Below, piece by piece: positions 1-4,920 of a stretch of DNA of 8,702 nt. The notes beneath the pieces are model-generated. The model was not told the origin of the DNA, made no database searches, and saw only the letters and a program-made list of their open reading frames with translations. Position 1 is the stretch's first letter; each line of letters opens with the position of its first letter. A program made the position numbers and the translations under genes. The DNA comes from JBEVEP01 sp040512755 (GTDB lineage Bacteria > Pseudomonadota > Alphaproteobacteria > Rhizobiales > Rhizobiaceae). Where the stretch lies: positions 1-8,702 of the forward strand of contig JBEVEP010000257.1 in assembly GCA_040512755.1 (NCBI GenBank). The letters run 5' to 3'.

Positions 1-1
1 C

Positions 2-1474
2 GGCTACGGCAAGACCTTCTTCGATCCGGCGGTGAACTGGAACTACCGGGCCGAGCCCGATCCCGGGCTTGCCGGCAATGCCGACCACTGGCCGCGCGGA
101 AAGCTGCTCGGCGGTTCGAGCTCCATCAACGCCCTGGTCTGGGTGCGCGGGCATCCGGAGGATTTCGACGACTGGCGCGCAGCCGGCAATCCCGGTTGGG
201 GCTATGACGATCTGCTGCCCGTGTTCAAGTCGATCGAGGACAACCAGACCGGTGAGGACCAATGGCGCGGACGCGGCGGGCCTGTCCACATCACCGACTG
301 TTCGCGCCAGGTTCATCCGCTCACGAAACACTATCTGGAAGCCGGCAGCGAAGCCGGCCTCGCCTTCAACAAGGACTTCAACGGCGCAAGCCAGGACGGC
401 GTCGGCATCTATCAGATTTCGACCAAGGGCGGCCGCCGCATGTCCGCCGCGCGCGCCTTCCTCTGGCCCGCCATGAAGCGTCCGAACGTCCGCGTGGAGA
501 CCAACGCACTGGCGGCCCGCATCCTCTTCGAGGGCAAACGGGCGGTCGGCGTGGAATATCTGCGCAACGGCGCGACGGTCTCGGCGCGCGCCGGGCGCGA
601 GGTGATCGTCAGCGGCGGCTCGGTCAATTCGCCCCAACTGCTCCAACTTTCAGGCATCGGACCCGGCAGCCGGTTGCAAGGTCTCGGCATCCCCGTCCTG
701 CACGCAAACGACCATGTCGGCGCCAATCTGCAGGACCATCTCGGCATCAACTACAGTTTCAAGGCGCGGCAACCGACGCTCAACCAGCTGCTGCGGCCAT
801 GGTGGGGAAAGCTCTTCGTCGGTATGCAGTACCTTCTGCTGCGCAGAGGCCCGCTATCGCTCAGCATGAACAATGCCGGCGGCTTTTTCCGGAGCGATCC
901 ATCGCGCCACCGGCCCAATATGCAGCTCTACTTCCAGGCGTTTTCGACGGTCATACCCAAGACCGGCGAGCGGCCGATCCTGACCCCCGACCCCTGGCCG
1001 GGTTTTTCAATCGGCCTTTCCAACTGCCGGCCGACGAGCCGCGGCTTGATCATGATCCGCTCCGCCAATCCGCGCGACTATCCGAAGATCATGCCGAATG
1101 CCTTCTCCACGGCGGAGGACGTTGCCGAAATGCTCGACGGCGTGAAATTCCTGCGCAAAATGGCTTCCATGCCGTCGATGGCCGAAATCATAGCGGAAGA
1201 GGTTCTGCCGGGACCGGCCTGCCAGACCGATGATGAGCTGATCGCCGACTTCCGTAAGCGCAGCGGCACCGTCTATCACCCGGTCTCGACATGCCGCATG
1301 GGCCCCGATCCGGCGGCGGCAGTCGTCGATTCGCGACTCAAGGTCCATGGGATCGAAGGCCTGCGTGTCATCGACGCCTCCATTTTCCCGAACAACATCA
1401 GCGGCAACACCAACGCCGCCGCCATCATGACCGGCGTCAAGGGCGCGCGCCTGGTGCTGGAGGATCAGCAATGA
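2..1474 (+). CDS. GMC-family FAD-dependent oxidoreductase (choline/alcohol dehydrogenase-like), 5' end missing
   Basis: The frame is open from base 2 to TGA 1472-1474, giving 490 residues; family members are usually about 530-550 residues, so roughly 45-60 residues including the GxGxxG FAD-binding motif lie outside the window. Numbering from base 2, GMC signature 1 (GKLLGGSSSINALVWVRG) is at residues 33-50 and signature 2 (GGSVNSPQLLQLSGIG) at 205-220. The C-terminal substrate domain carries YHPVSTCRMG with the active-site His 426, and NNISGNTNAA with the paired Asn 471, the usual His/Asn pair of choline- and alcohol-dehydrogenase-like GMC enzymes. The family oxidises primary alcohols, polyols or sugars using FAD. 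The substrate cannot be read from sequence. No intact reason to suspect inactivation. An enolase-superfamily gene follows after 78 bp on the same strand, suggesting a shared catabolic route. The first in-frame ATG-like codon (GTG at 32) is internal and is not the true start. Confidence 0.95.
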   Translation, partial: GYGKTFFDPAVNWNYRAEPDPGLAGNADHWPRGKLLGGSSSINALVWVRGHPEDFDDWRAAGNPGWGYDDLLPVFKSIEDNQTGEDQWRGRGGPVHITDCSRQVHPLTKHYLEAGSEAGLAFNKDFNGASQDGVGIYQISTKGGRRMSAARAFLWPAMKRPNVRVETNALAARILFEGKRAVGVEYLRNGATVSARAGREVIVSGGSVNSPQLLQLSGIGPGSRLQGLGIPVLHANDHVGANLQDHLGINYSFKARQPTLNQLLRPWWGKLFVGMQYLLLRRGPLSLSMNNAGGFFRSDPSRHRPNMQLYFQAFSTVIPKTGERPILTPDPWPGFSIGLSNCRPTSRGLIMIRSANPRDYPKIMPNAFSTAEDVAEMLDGVKFLRKMASMPSMAEIIAEEVLPGPACQTDDELIADFRKRSGTVYHPVSTCRMGPDPAAAVVDSRLKVHGIEGLRVIDASIFPNNISGNTNAAAIMTGVKGARLVLEDQQ

Positions 1475-1491
1475 TCGAGGAACGCCCCTTC

Positions 1492-1518
1492 TTCCTTCTC
1501 CCCTTGTGGGAGAAGGAA
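1492..1518. repeat. Perfect 11-bp palindrome of the rhizobial CTCCCC type, between GMC and enolase-superfamily genes
   Basis: An 11-bp perfect stem (1492-1502 with 1508-1518) closes a 5-nt loop CTTGT. It lies 17 bp after the GMC stop codon. The same arm, CCTTCTCCCCTTG(T/C)GGG, recurs at 8579-8595 (16 of 17 bases), and related palindromes sit at 2913-2936, 3081-3104 and 3199-3224, so this belongs to a dispersed family rather than being a unique operator. In RNA it could attenuate or partly terminate transcription between the two genes, or protect the upstream message. There is no T-run, so it is not a canonical intrinsic terminator. Confidence 0.75.
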
Positions 1519-1539
1519 AACATCGCGCCAGACAATTGC

Positions 1540-1545
1540 AAGGAG
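1540..1545 (+). promoter_or_regulatory. Ribosome binding site that fixes a GTG start
   Basis: AAGGAG lies 7 bp before GTG 1553-1555. No ATG is better placed, and translation from this GTG gives MKIKDIKTFVV, the normal beginning of an enolase-superfamily N-terminal domain. Confidence 0.8.
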
Positions 1546-1552
1546 AGCGCCC

Positions 1553-2767
1553 GTGAAGATCAAGGACATCAAGACCTTCGTGGTCGGAAACCCGCCGCCC
1601 CAAACGGGCGGGCGGTATTTCATCTTCGTGAAGCTCACCACCGATGGCGGCGTCGTGGGTTATGGAGAGGCCTATAACGCGACCTTCGGGCCGCATGTGA
1701 CCGCGAAGATGATCGAGGATTGCGCCGAACGCTATCTGGTCGGCCGCGACCCGCACGACATCGAGACCTTCTTCCGCCGCGCCTATTCCTCGGGCTTCTC
1801 GCAACGCCCGGACATTTCGATGATGGGGTGCGTTTCGGCGCTCGAAATGGCCTGCTGGGACATTATCGGCAAGGAGGCGGGCAAGCCCGTCTACAAGCTG
1901 CTCGGCGGGCAGGTGCACGAGACGCTGCGCTCCTACACCTATCTCTACCCGAAAACGGGCAGCGTCTTTCCGGGCGAAACAGACAGTCCGAAGAACGTCT
2001 ACAACGATCCCGACATCGCGGCGGAAACCGCCCTCGCCTACGTCAAGCAGGGCTTCAACGCGGTCAAGCTCGACCCTGCCGGCCCCTGGACCGCCTTTGA
2101 CGGCCACCAGCCACGGCTGATCGATATCGATCTTTCAGCGCAGATGATGAAGGCGATCCGCGAGGCGGTCGGTTCTAGCGCGGACATCCTCTTCGGTACG
2201 CACGGCCAGTTCACCGCCTCCGGCGCGCTGAGGATGGCCCGCGCCATCGAGCCATACGATCCGCTCTGGTTCGAGGAGCCGGTGCCGCCGGACATGCCGG
2301 AGGTGATGGCGCAAGTCGCGCGCCAGACCTCGATCCCGATCGCGACCGGCGAGCGGCTTGCCACGAAATGGGAGTTCGCCCGTATCATCGAGAACCGTGC
2401 GGCCACCATCCTGCAGCCAGATCTCGGCCGTTCCGGCGGCATTCTGGAGACGAAAAAGATCGCGGCGATGGCCGAGGCCTACCACATCCAGGTCGCGCCT
2501 CACTGCTATTGCGGGCCGATCGTCGGCGCCGCCAACATCCAGCTTGCGGTCACCCTGCCGAACTTCCTCATCCTGGAATCGATCAAGACCTGGGACGGCT
2601 TCCACGAACAGCTCCTGAAGAAAAAGATCGAATGGCAGGACGGCAACGTCATTCCCTCGACCGAACCGGGCCTCGGGGTCGAACTGGACGAAGCCGTGTG
2701 CGAGGCGCATCCGTGGACCGGCACGACCCTGCATCTCGAAATGACGCCCGACCCGCTATTTCCGTGA
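1553..2767 (+). CDS. Mandelate racemase/muconate lactonizing enzyme family protein (enolase superfamily, probable sugar-acid dehydratase)
   Basis: This 404-residue protein has the two-domain enolase-superfamily plan: an N-terminal capping domain (about 1-125) with the signature ALEMACWDIIGKEAGKP near 96-112, and a TIM barrel (about 126-400). Visible barrel residues are Lys172 (AVKLDP), Glu241 (WFEEPVPP), Glu267 (ATGERL), His317 (APHCYCGP) and Glu342 (LESI). Members use Mg2+ to abstract the proton alpha to a carboxylate, and those with a barrel His at this place are commonly acid-sugar dehydratases; that assignment is inference. Where the first metal-binding Asp is expected (VDxHG-type strand) the protein reads FGTHGQFT at 214-221, so the Asp appears to be Gly215. 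I recall GTHGQFT-type sequences in relatives, so this may be a subfamily trait. The GTG start has a strong AAGGAG site. It follows the GMC gene by 78 bp and probably shares its pathway: oxidation of a sugar or polyol, then dehydration of the acid. Confidence 0.93.
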   Translation: MKIKDIKTFVVGNPPPQTGGRYFIFVKLTTDGGVVGYGEAYNATFGPHVTAKMIEDCAERYLVGRDPHDIETFFRRAYSSGFSQRPDISMMGCVSALEMACWDIIGKEAGKPVYKLLGGQVHETLRSYTYLYPKTGSVFPGETDSPKNVYNDPDIAAETALAYVKQGFNAVKLDPAGPWTAFDGHQPRLIDIDLSAQMMKAIREAVGSSADILFGTHGQFTASGALRMARAIEPYDPLWFEEPVPPDMPEVMAQVARQTSIPIATGERLATKWEFARIIENRAATILQPDLGRSGGILETKKIAAMAEAYHIQVAPHCYCGPIVGAANIQLAVTLPNFLILESIKTWDGFHEQLLKKKIEWQDGNVIPSTEPGLGVELDEAVCEAHPWTGTTLHLEMTPDPLFP

Positions 2768-2828
2768 AAGGCCGAAAGCGATTCCGGATCAATGGGTTGA
2801 TACGCAGTCCGGATTCACTTTGAGAGAT

Positions 2829-2891
2829 CGTTGAATCGTTTTGGGAGGCCGTTGAATCGTTTTCGGAGGTCGTTGACTCACATTCTCAGCC
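2829..2891. repeat. 21-bp imperfect tandem repeat, about 2.5 units
   Basis: Units start at 2829, 2850 and 2871. Units 1 and 2, each beginning CGTTGAATCGTTTT, match at 19 of 21 bases. The third unit keeps CGTTGA and then decays. The 21-bp period equals two DNA helical turns and also seven codons, but no plausible gene uses it. It may be slippage debris or a spaced protein-binding site. Confidence 0.7.
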
Positions 2892-2912
2892 GCAAAAGCC
2901 CGAATGAAGGCC

Positions 2913-2956
2913 GATCTCCCCCCTTGCGGGGGAGATGGCCGGCAGGCCAGAGGGGG
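2913..2956 (+). repeat. Palindromic intergenic repeat, copy 1 of an inverted pair (RIME-like)
   Basis: The element has two adjacent hairpins: ATCTCCCC...GGGGAGAT (2914-2936) and GGCC-GGCA-GGCC (2937-2948), followed by AGAGGGGG. It matches the reverse complement of 3061-3104 at 42 of 44 bases. Both differences fall in the second hairpin and keep the pairing (G-C replaced by T-A). Short palindromic mosaics of this kind are known in rhizobial genomes (RIME-type elements); assignment to a named family is not possible here. Confidence 0.75.
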
Positions 2957-3060
2957 CGCGAAGAAAGGCCCCATATCCGCAATTCCCGCGCCAGCCTCAT
3001 CAGCAGTGAGACCAAACGGATCGCGGCGGCCCGGCTCATCGACGCGGCGCTCTACGTTGC

Positions 3061-3104
3061 CCCCCTCTGTCCTGCCGGACATCTCCCCCGCAAGGGGGGA
3101 GATC
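3061..3104 (-). repeat. Palindromic intergenic repeat, copy 2 of the inverted pair
   Basis: This is the inverted partner of 2913-2956, with hairpins GTCC-GGCA-GGAC and ATCTCCCC...GGGGAGAT when read on the minus strand. The two copies enclose 104 bp (2957-3060) with no gene-like content, so the 192-bp whole resembles a small non-autonomous element with inverted ends. No target-site duplication is evident in the flanks. Confidence 0.75.
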
Positions 3105-3140
3105 GCCCGGCATCACGGCCTTCGCCAATCGCCCGGATTG

Positions 3141-3184
3141 GCTTTGCCAGAACCAAGGCGACGTGGAGCTTTGCGGAGTGGACC
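3141..3184 (-). pseudogene. Fragment of a second LuxR-type HTH coding sequence
   Basis: These 44 bases match 3305-3348, the recognition-helix codons of the intact luxR-type gene, at 39 of 44 positions. Read on the minus strand they give VHSAKLHVALVLAK against VHTAKFHVASVLAK, 11 of 14 residues identical, with mostly conservative changes. The match stops abruptly on both sides and is bordered by palindromic repeats. It is either a partial tandem duplication of the neighbouring gene or the remnant of a paralogous regulator. A chance match of this length in the correct codon phase is unlikely. Confidence 0.65.
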
Positions 3185-3198
3185 TTCCGTGAAAGCCA

Positions 3199-3224
3199 TC
3201 TTCTCCCTGCCAGCGGGGAGAAGA
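3199..3224 (-). terminator. Hairpin downstream of the luxR-type gene, possible transcription end
   Basis: A 9-bp stem (TCTTCTCCC 3199-3207 with GGGAGAAGA 3216-3224) closes an 8-nt loop, 15 bp beyond the luxR stop on the minus strand. It belongs to the same CTCCC palindrome group as 1492-1518. No T-run follows on the minus strand, so termination is possible but unproven. Confidence 0.4.
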
Positions 3225-3239
3225 AAGACTGCCGCGCCG

Positions 3240-3806
3240 CTACACATACAGCAGCCCGTATCTTAGCGCGATCGATACTGCGTCGGCCCGGTTGCGGGCA
3301 TGAAGCTTTGCCAGAACCGAGGCGACGTGGAACTTTGCCGTGTGCACCGAGATGCCCAACTGCCGGGCGATCACTTTGTTGGACGCGCCATCCGCAAGCA
3401 GCGCCAGCGTTTCCATTTCACGGGCGCTGAGATGCGCTTCCAATGGGGCGTTGTCTCTCCCGGATTCCGGCGCGTGCAGCTCGCCCGGCTCGCTTGCGGC
3501 CATCGGAGAAACGCGAAATCCGGCGGCGACAAGACGCACGGCCGCGACGATGAGGACGGCGTCAGCGGTCAACGGAAGCACGGCGCTGACATTTGCGCCG
3601 CTCGCACCGTCACCTAGCGCGACATGCGGCGTGACCGCATCCAGCAGTTCGCCATCGGTGACGACGACATCGAGGCCGCCGGGCTGTTCGAGGCCCGCCG
3701 CCATCATCACCGTCGCGCCCGCCTCTTCGCCCAAAGCGTGCGCGATCTCATCCGCACGCTCCGGGTCAGACAAGGCGATCATCACGGTCAAACGCATATC
3801 GGCCAT
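3240..3806 (-). CDS. LuxR/FixJ-type transcriptional regulator with degenerate N-terminal domain
   Basis: The 188-residue protein ends in a clear LuxR-type helix-turn-helix at about 124-188: LSAREMETLALLADGASNKVIARQLGISVHTAKFHV..., with the usual scanning and recognition helices and the K158-H160 region for DNA contact. The first 60 residues have the alternating hydrophobic strands of a receiver domain (TVMIALSD, DVVVTD), and Asp51 sits near a phospho-acceptor place, but the paired N-terminal acidic residues and the normal length are missing; the linker 60-120 is Ala-rich. It is therefore probably an atypical, phosphorylation-independent regulator, although a highly diverged receiver is possible. 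The start at 3806 lies 16 bp after the stop of the HtrA-like pseudoprotease gene, with a weak GAGAAG site, so the two are almost certainly cotranscribed and may be translationally coupled. Likely targets are the divergent control region at 4693-4920 and its own operon; this is inference. Confidence 0.9.
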   Translation of the reverse strand: MADMRLTVMIALSDPERADEIAHALGEEAGATVMMAAGLEQPGGLDVVVTDGELLDAVTPHVALGDGASGANVSAVLPLTADAVLIVAAVRLVAAGFRVSPMAASEPGELHAPESGRDNAPLEAHLSAREMETLALLADGASNKVIARQLGISVHTAKFHVASVLAKLHARNRADAVSIALRYGLLYV

Positions 3807-3822
3807 GTCTTCTCACTGACCG

Positions 3823-4692
3823 TCACGAGCGCGGCCGTGCGCCAATCACCACGCTCACGCTTCGCTCTTCGCCGCCGCGTACGACGCCAAGCGCCACGGT
3901 CTTGCCGACACTGTCGGGGCCGAGACGCCGGATCAGGTCGCGAACACCGTCGACGGGTTCGCCATCCCAGGACCGGATGATGTCGCCAAGCGTCAGCCCT
4001 GCGGCTTCCGCCGGCCCATTCGCCTCGAGGCTCATCACCATCGCGCCGCGCATATCAGCCTGCCGGACAGGATGCAGGCCGGCGCCGAGATAGCCACGCG
4101 GCACATGACCCTTTTCGGCAAGCGTGGCCGCGGCCCGGTCGACGGTTTCCGCCGGTATCACCAGCGCGCGCCGATAGGGTCCGAACAGGACAAGCCCGAT
4201 GAAATTGCCTTCCGCGTCGACGGCCGCACCACCCTCAGCACGCGGGTCTATGCTTCCCGACAGCCGGATACGCCGGTCGATCAGGCCGCCCCGCATGCTG
4301 CGCCAGGCAGGCCCGGCCTCTGCCGCAATGCTATAACCGGCGACGGGCGAAGCTTCTCCGCGCCCGACAACGACGACCAGGTTTCCCGCCACGATCTCGC
4401 CTGCCGGCTTCAATGCCGTCGCGCCATCCGTCGCATCGGGTTTCAAAAGCGCGACGCCGGTCGTCGGATCGCGGCCGACGAACTCCGCGGGCGCGGACCG
4501 TCCCGAGGGCAAAGTCAGCGTGATGTCCTCCTCGCGCTCGATCGTCTCGCTGGCTGCGGCAAACAACCCGTCGCGCCAAAAGACAGCGCTCGACGAATGA
4601 CGTCCGGCATGAACCGCGGCGATGGCCGGAGCGGTCGCGGCAACGAGGCCGGCGATCTCCCGGGAAAACGCCGCAAGGCTGGTGAACTGCAT
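3823..4692 (-). CDS. HtrA/Deg-like pseudoprotease: degenerate trypsin-like domain plus PDZ domain
   Basis: The 289-residue protein aligns along its length with the divergent HtrA protease at 4921-5889. It has a trypsin-like domain (about 10-195) and one PDZ domain (about 198-285: RGYLGAGL, GPAEAAGLTLGDIIRSWDGEPV). All three catalytic residues are replaced: the TNSHVV His corresponds to Glu49 (DGLFAAASETI), the DTDLALL Asp to Gly79 (DPTTGVALL), and the GNSGGP Ser to Glu153 (RAEGGA). Proteolysis by the normal mechanism is therefore excluded, yet the frame is intact and codon use is normal, so it looks selected for another role such as binding, sensing or regulating the active paralogue. There is no convincing signal peptide; the N-terminus matches the helix that precedes the domain in the paralogue. 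I chose ATG at 4692 because GAGGAGAA precedes it; an upstream in-frame start at 4755 has no such site. It heads an operon with the luxR-type gene. Confidence 0.87.
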   Translation of the reverse strand: MQFTSLAAFSREIAGLVAATAPAIAAVHAGRHSSSAVFWRDGLFAAASETIEREEDITLTLPSGRSAPAEFVGRDPTTGVALLKPDATDGATALKPAGEIVAGNLVVVVGRGEASPVAGYSIAAEAGPAWRSMRGGLIDRRIRLSGSIDPRAEGGAAVDAEGNFIGLVLFGPYRRALVIPAETVDRAAATLAEKGHVPRGYLGAGLHPVRQADMRGAMVMSLEANGPAEAAGLTLGDIIRSWDGEPVDGVRDLIRRLGPDSVGKTVALGVVRGGEERSVSVVIGARPRS

Positions 4693-4697
4693 TGTCG

Positions 4698-4705
4698 TTC
4701 TCCTC
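4698..4705 (-). promoter_or_regulatory. Ribosome binding site for the pseudoprotease
   Basis: On the minus strand GAGGAGAA stands 5 bases before ATG at 4692. It decides between this start and the 21-residue longer reading from 4755. Confidence 0.75.
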
Positions 4706-4816
4706 AATTGAAATGCTCGTGCCGCGACTCTTGCCGGTTTCGCTGGCCTGTCCAACTGGCCTCACGGCTAGGTTCGGCCCAGGCTGGCCATTCGGGCAGG
4801 TCGCACCGGACATGCC

Positions 4817-4838
4817 TCGATCCTCATATAAGTATCGA
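4817..4838. promoter_or_regulatory. Inverted repeat TCGAT-N12-ATCGA around an AT-rich core
   Basis: Perfect 5-bp arms (4817-4821 and 4834-4838) flank CCTCATATAAGT, the most AT-rich stretch of the divergent region. Dyads of about this total size are typical LuxR-type sites, but 5-bp arms are short enough to arise by chance. Confidence 0.3.
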
Positions 4839-4847
4839 CCGCCCATA

Positions 4848-4893
4848 GCATCGGACCGGAAGGTGGGAAGCGGCTTTCGGGTGAATCCGATGC
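4848..4893. promoter_or_regulatory. Perfect 8-bp inverted repeat with 30-bp spacer
   Basis: GCATCGGA (4848-4855) and TCCGATGC (4886-4893) are exact reverse complements. They lie 28 bp or more before the protease start and could form a leader hairpin or a split operator. Confidence 0.4.
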
Positions 4894-4910
4894 GCGAAAC
4901 AAATGACCCC

Positions 4911-4915
4911 AGGAG
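4911..4915 (+). promoter_or_regulatory. Ribosome binding site that fixes the HtrA start
   Basis: AGGAG lies 5 bp before ATG 4921. The in-frame ATG at 4903 has no Shine-Dalgarno sequence, and this AGGAG would fall inside its coding part, so 4921 is preferred. Confidence 0.75.
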
Positions 4916-4920
4916 TGTCC

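Larger units (their letters stand above)
2768..3239. other. 472-bp gene-free repeat island
   Basis: This stretch lies between the convergent ends of the enolase-superfamily gene and the luxR-type gene and holds no convincing gene. Reading frames across it translate the palindromic repeats into low-complexity Pro/Arg/Gly text. It contains, in order: a 21-bp tandem repeat (2829-2891), an inverted pair of 44-bp palindromic repeats (2913-2956 and 3061-3104) around about 100 bp, a LuxR HTH fragment (3141-3184), and a hairpin (3199-3224) just beyond the luxR stop codon. The mixture of repeat and gene debris suggests a site that repeatedly accepts insertions or rearrangements. Confidence 0.75.
4693..4920. 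promoter_or_regulatory. Divergent control region between the pseudoprotease/luxR operon and the HtrA protease gene
   Basis: These 228 bp separate two divergent starts and must hold both promoters. I see no confident -35/-10 pair. The clearest low-GC spot is CTCATATAAGTAT at 4823-4835, a plausible promoter core. Two inverted repeats stand out: TCGAT-N12-ATCGA (4817-4838), which encloses that core, and GCATCGGA-N30-TCCGATGC (4848-4893), which would lie in the leader of the protease gene. Either could be an operator for the LuxR-type regulator. Confidence 0.5.

Noticed and set aside
1007..2107. Long minus-strand frame of 366 codons
   Set aside because: It is antisense to two convincing genes and reflects high-GC codon bias; its translation is Arg/Gly/Asp-rich without a domain.
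2789..3082. Minus-strand frame with QRPPKTIQRPPKTIQ repeats
   Set aside because: The protein repeat only reflects the 21-bp tandem DNA repeat, and the remainder translates the palindromic element; no ribosome binding site.
1492..3224. CTCCC palindromes as a CRISPR-like array
   Set aside because: Copies are few, irregularly spaced, in both orientations and imperfect, with no uniform spacers or cas genes.
2831..3430. Plus-strand frame of 199 codons across the repeat island
   Set aside because: It is built from translated palindromic repeats and the antisense of the luxR-type gene; no start site or domain supports it.
4693..4755. Longer N-terminus for the pseudoprotease
   Set aside because: No Shine-Dalgarno sequence before 4755, while GAGGAGAA precedes ATG 4692; the added residues are Arg/Ala-rich noise.
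4072..4848. Plus-strand frame of 258 codons opposite the pseudoprotease gene
   Set aside because: Antisense shadow in GC-rich DNA with no RBS; the minus-strand reading has clear HtrA and PDZ homology.
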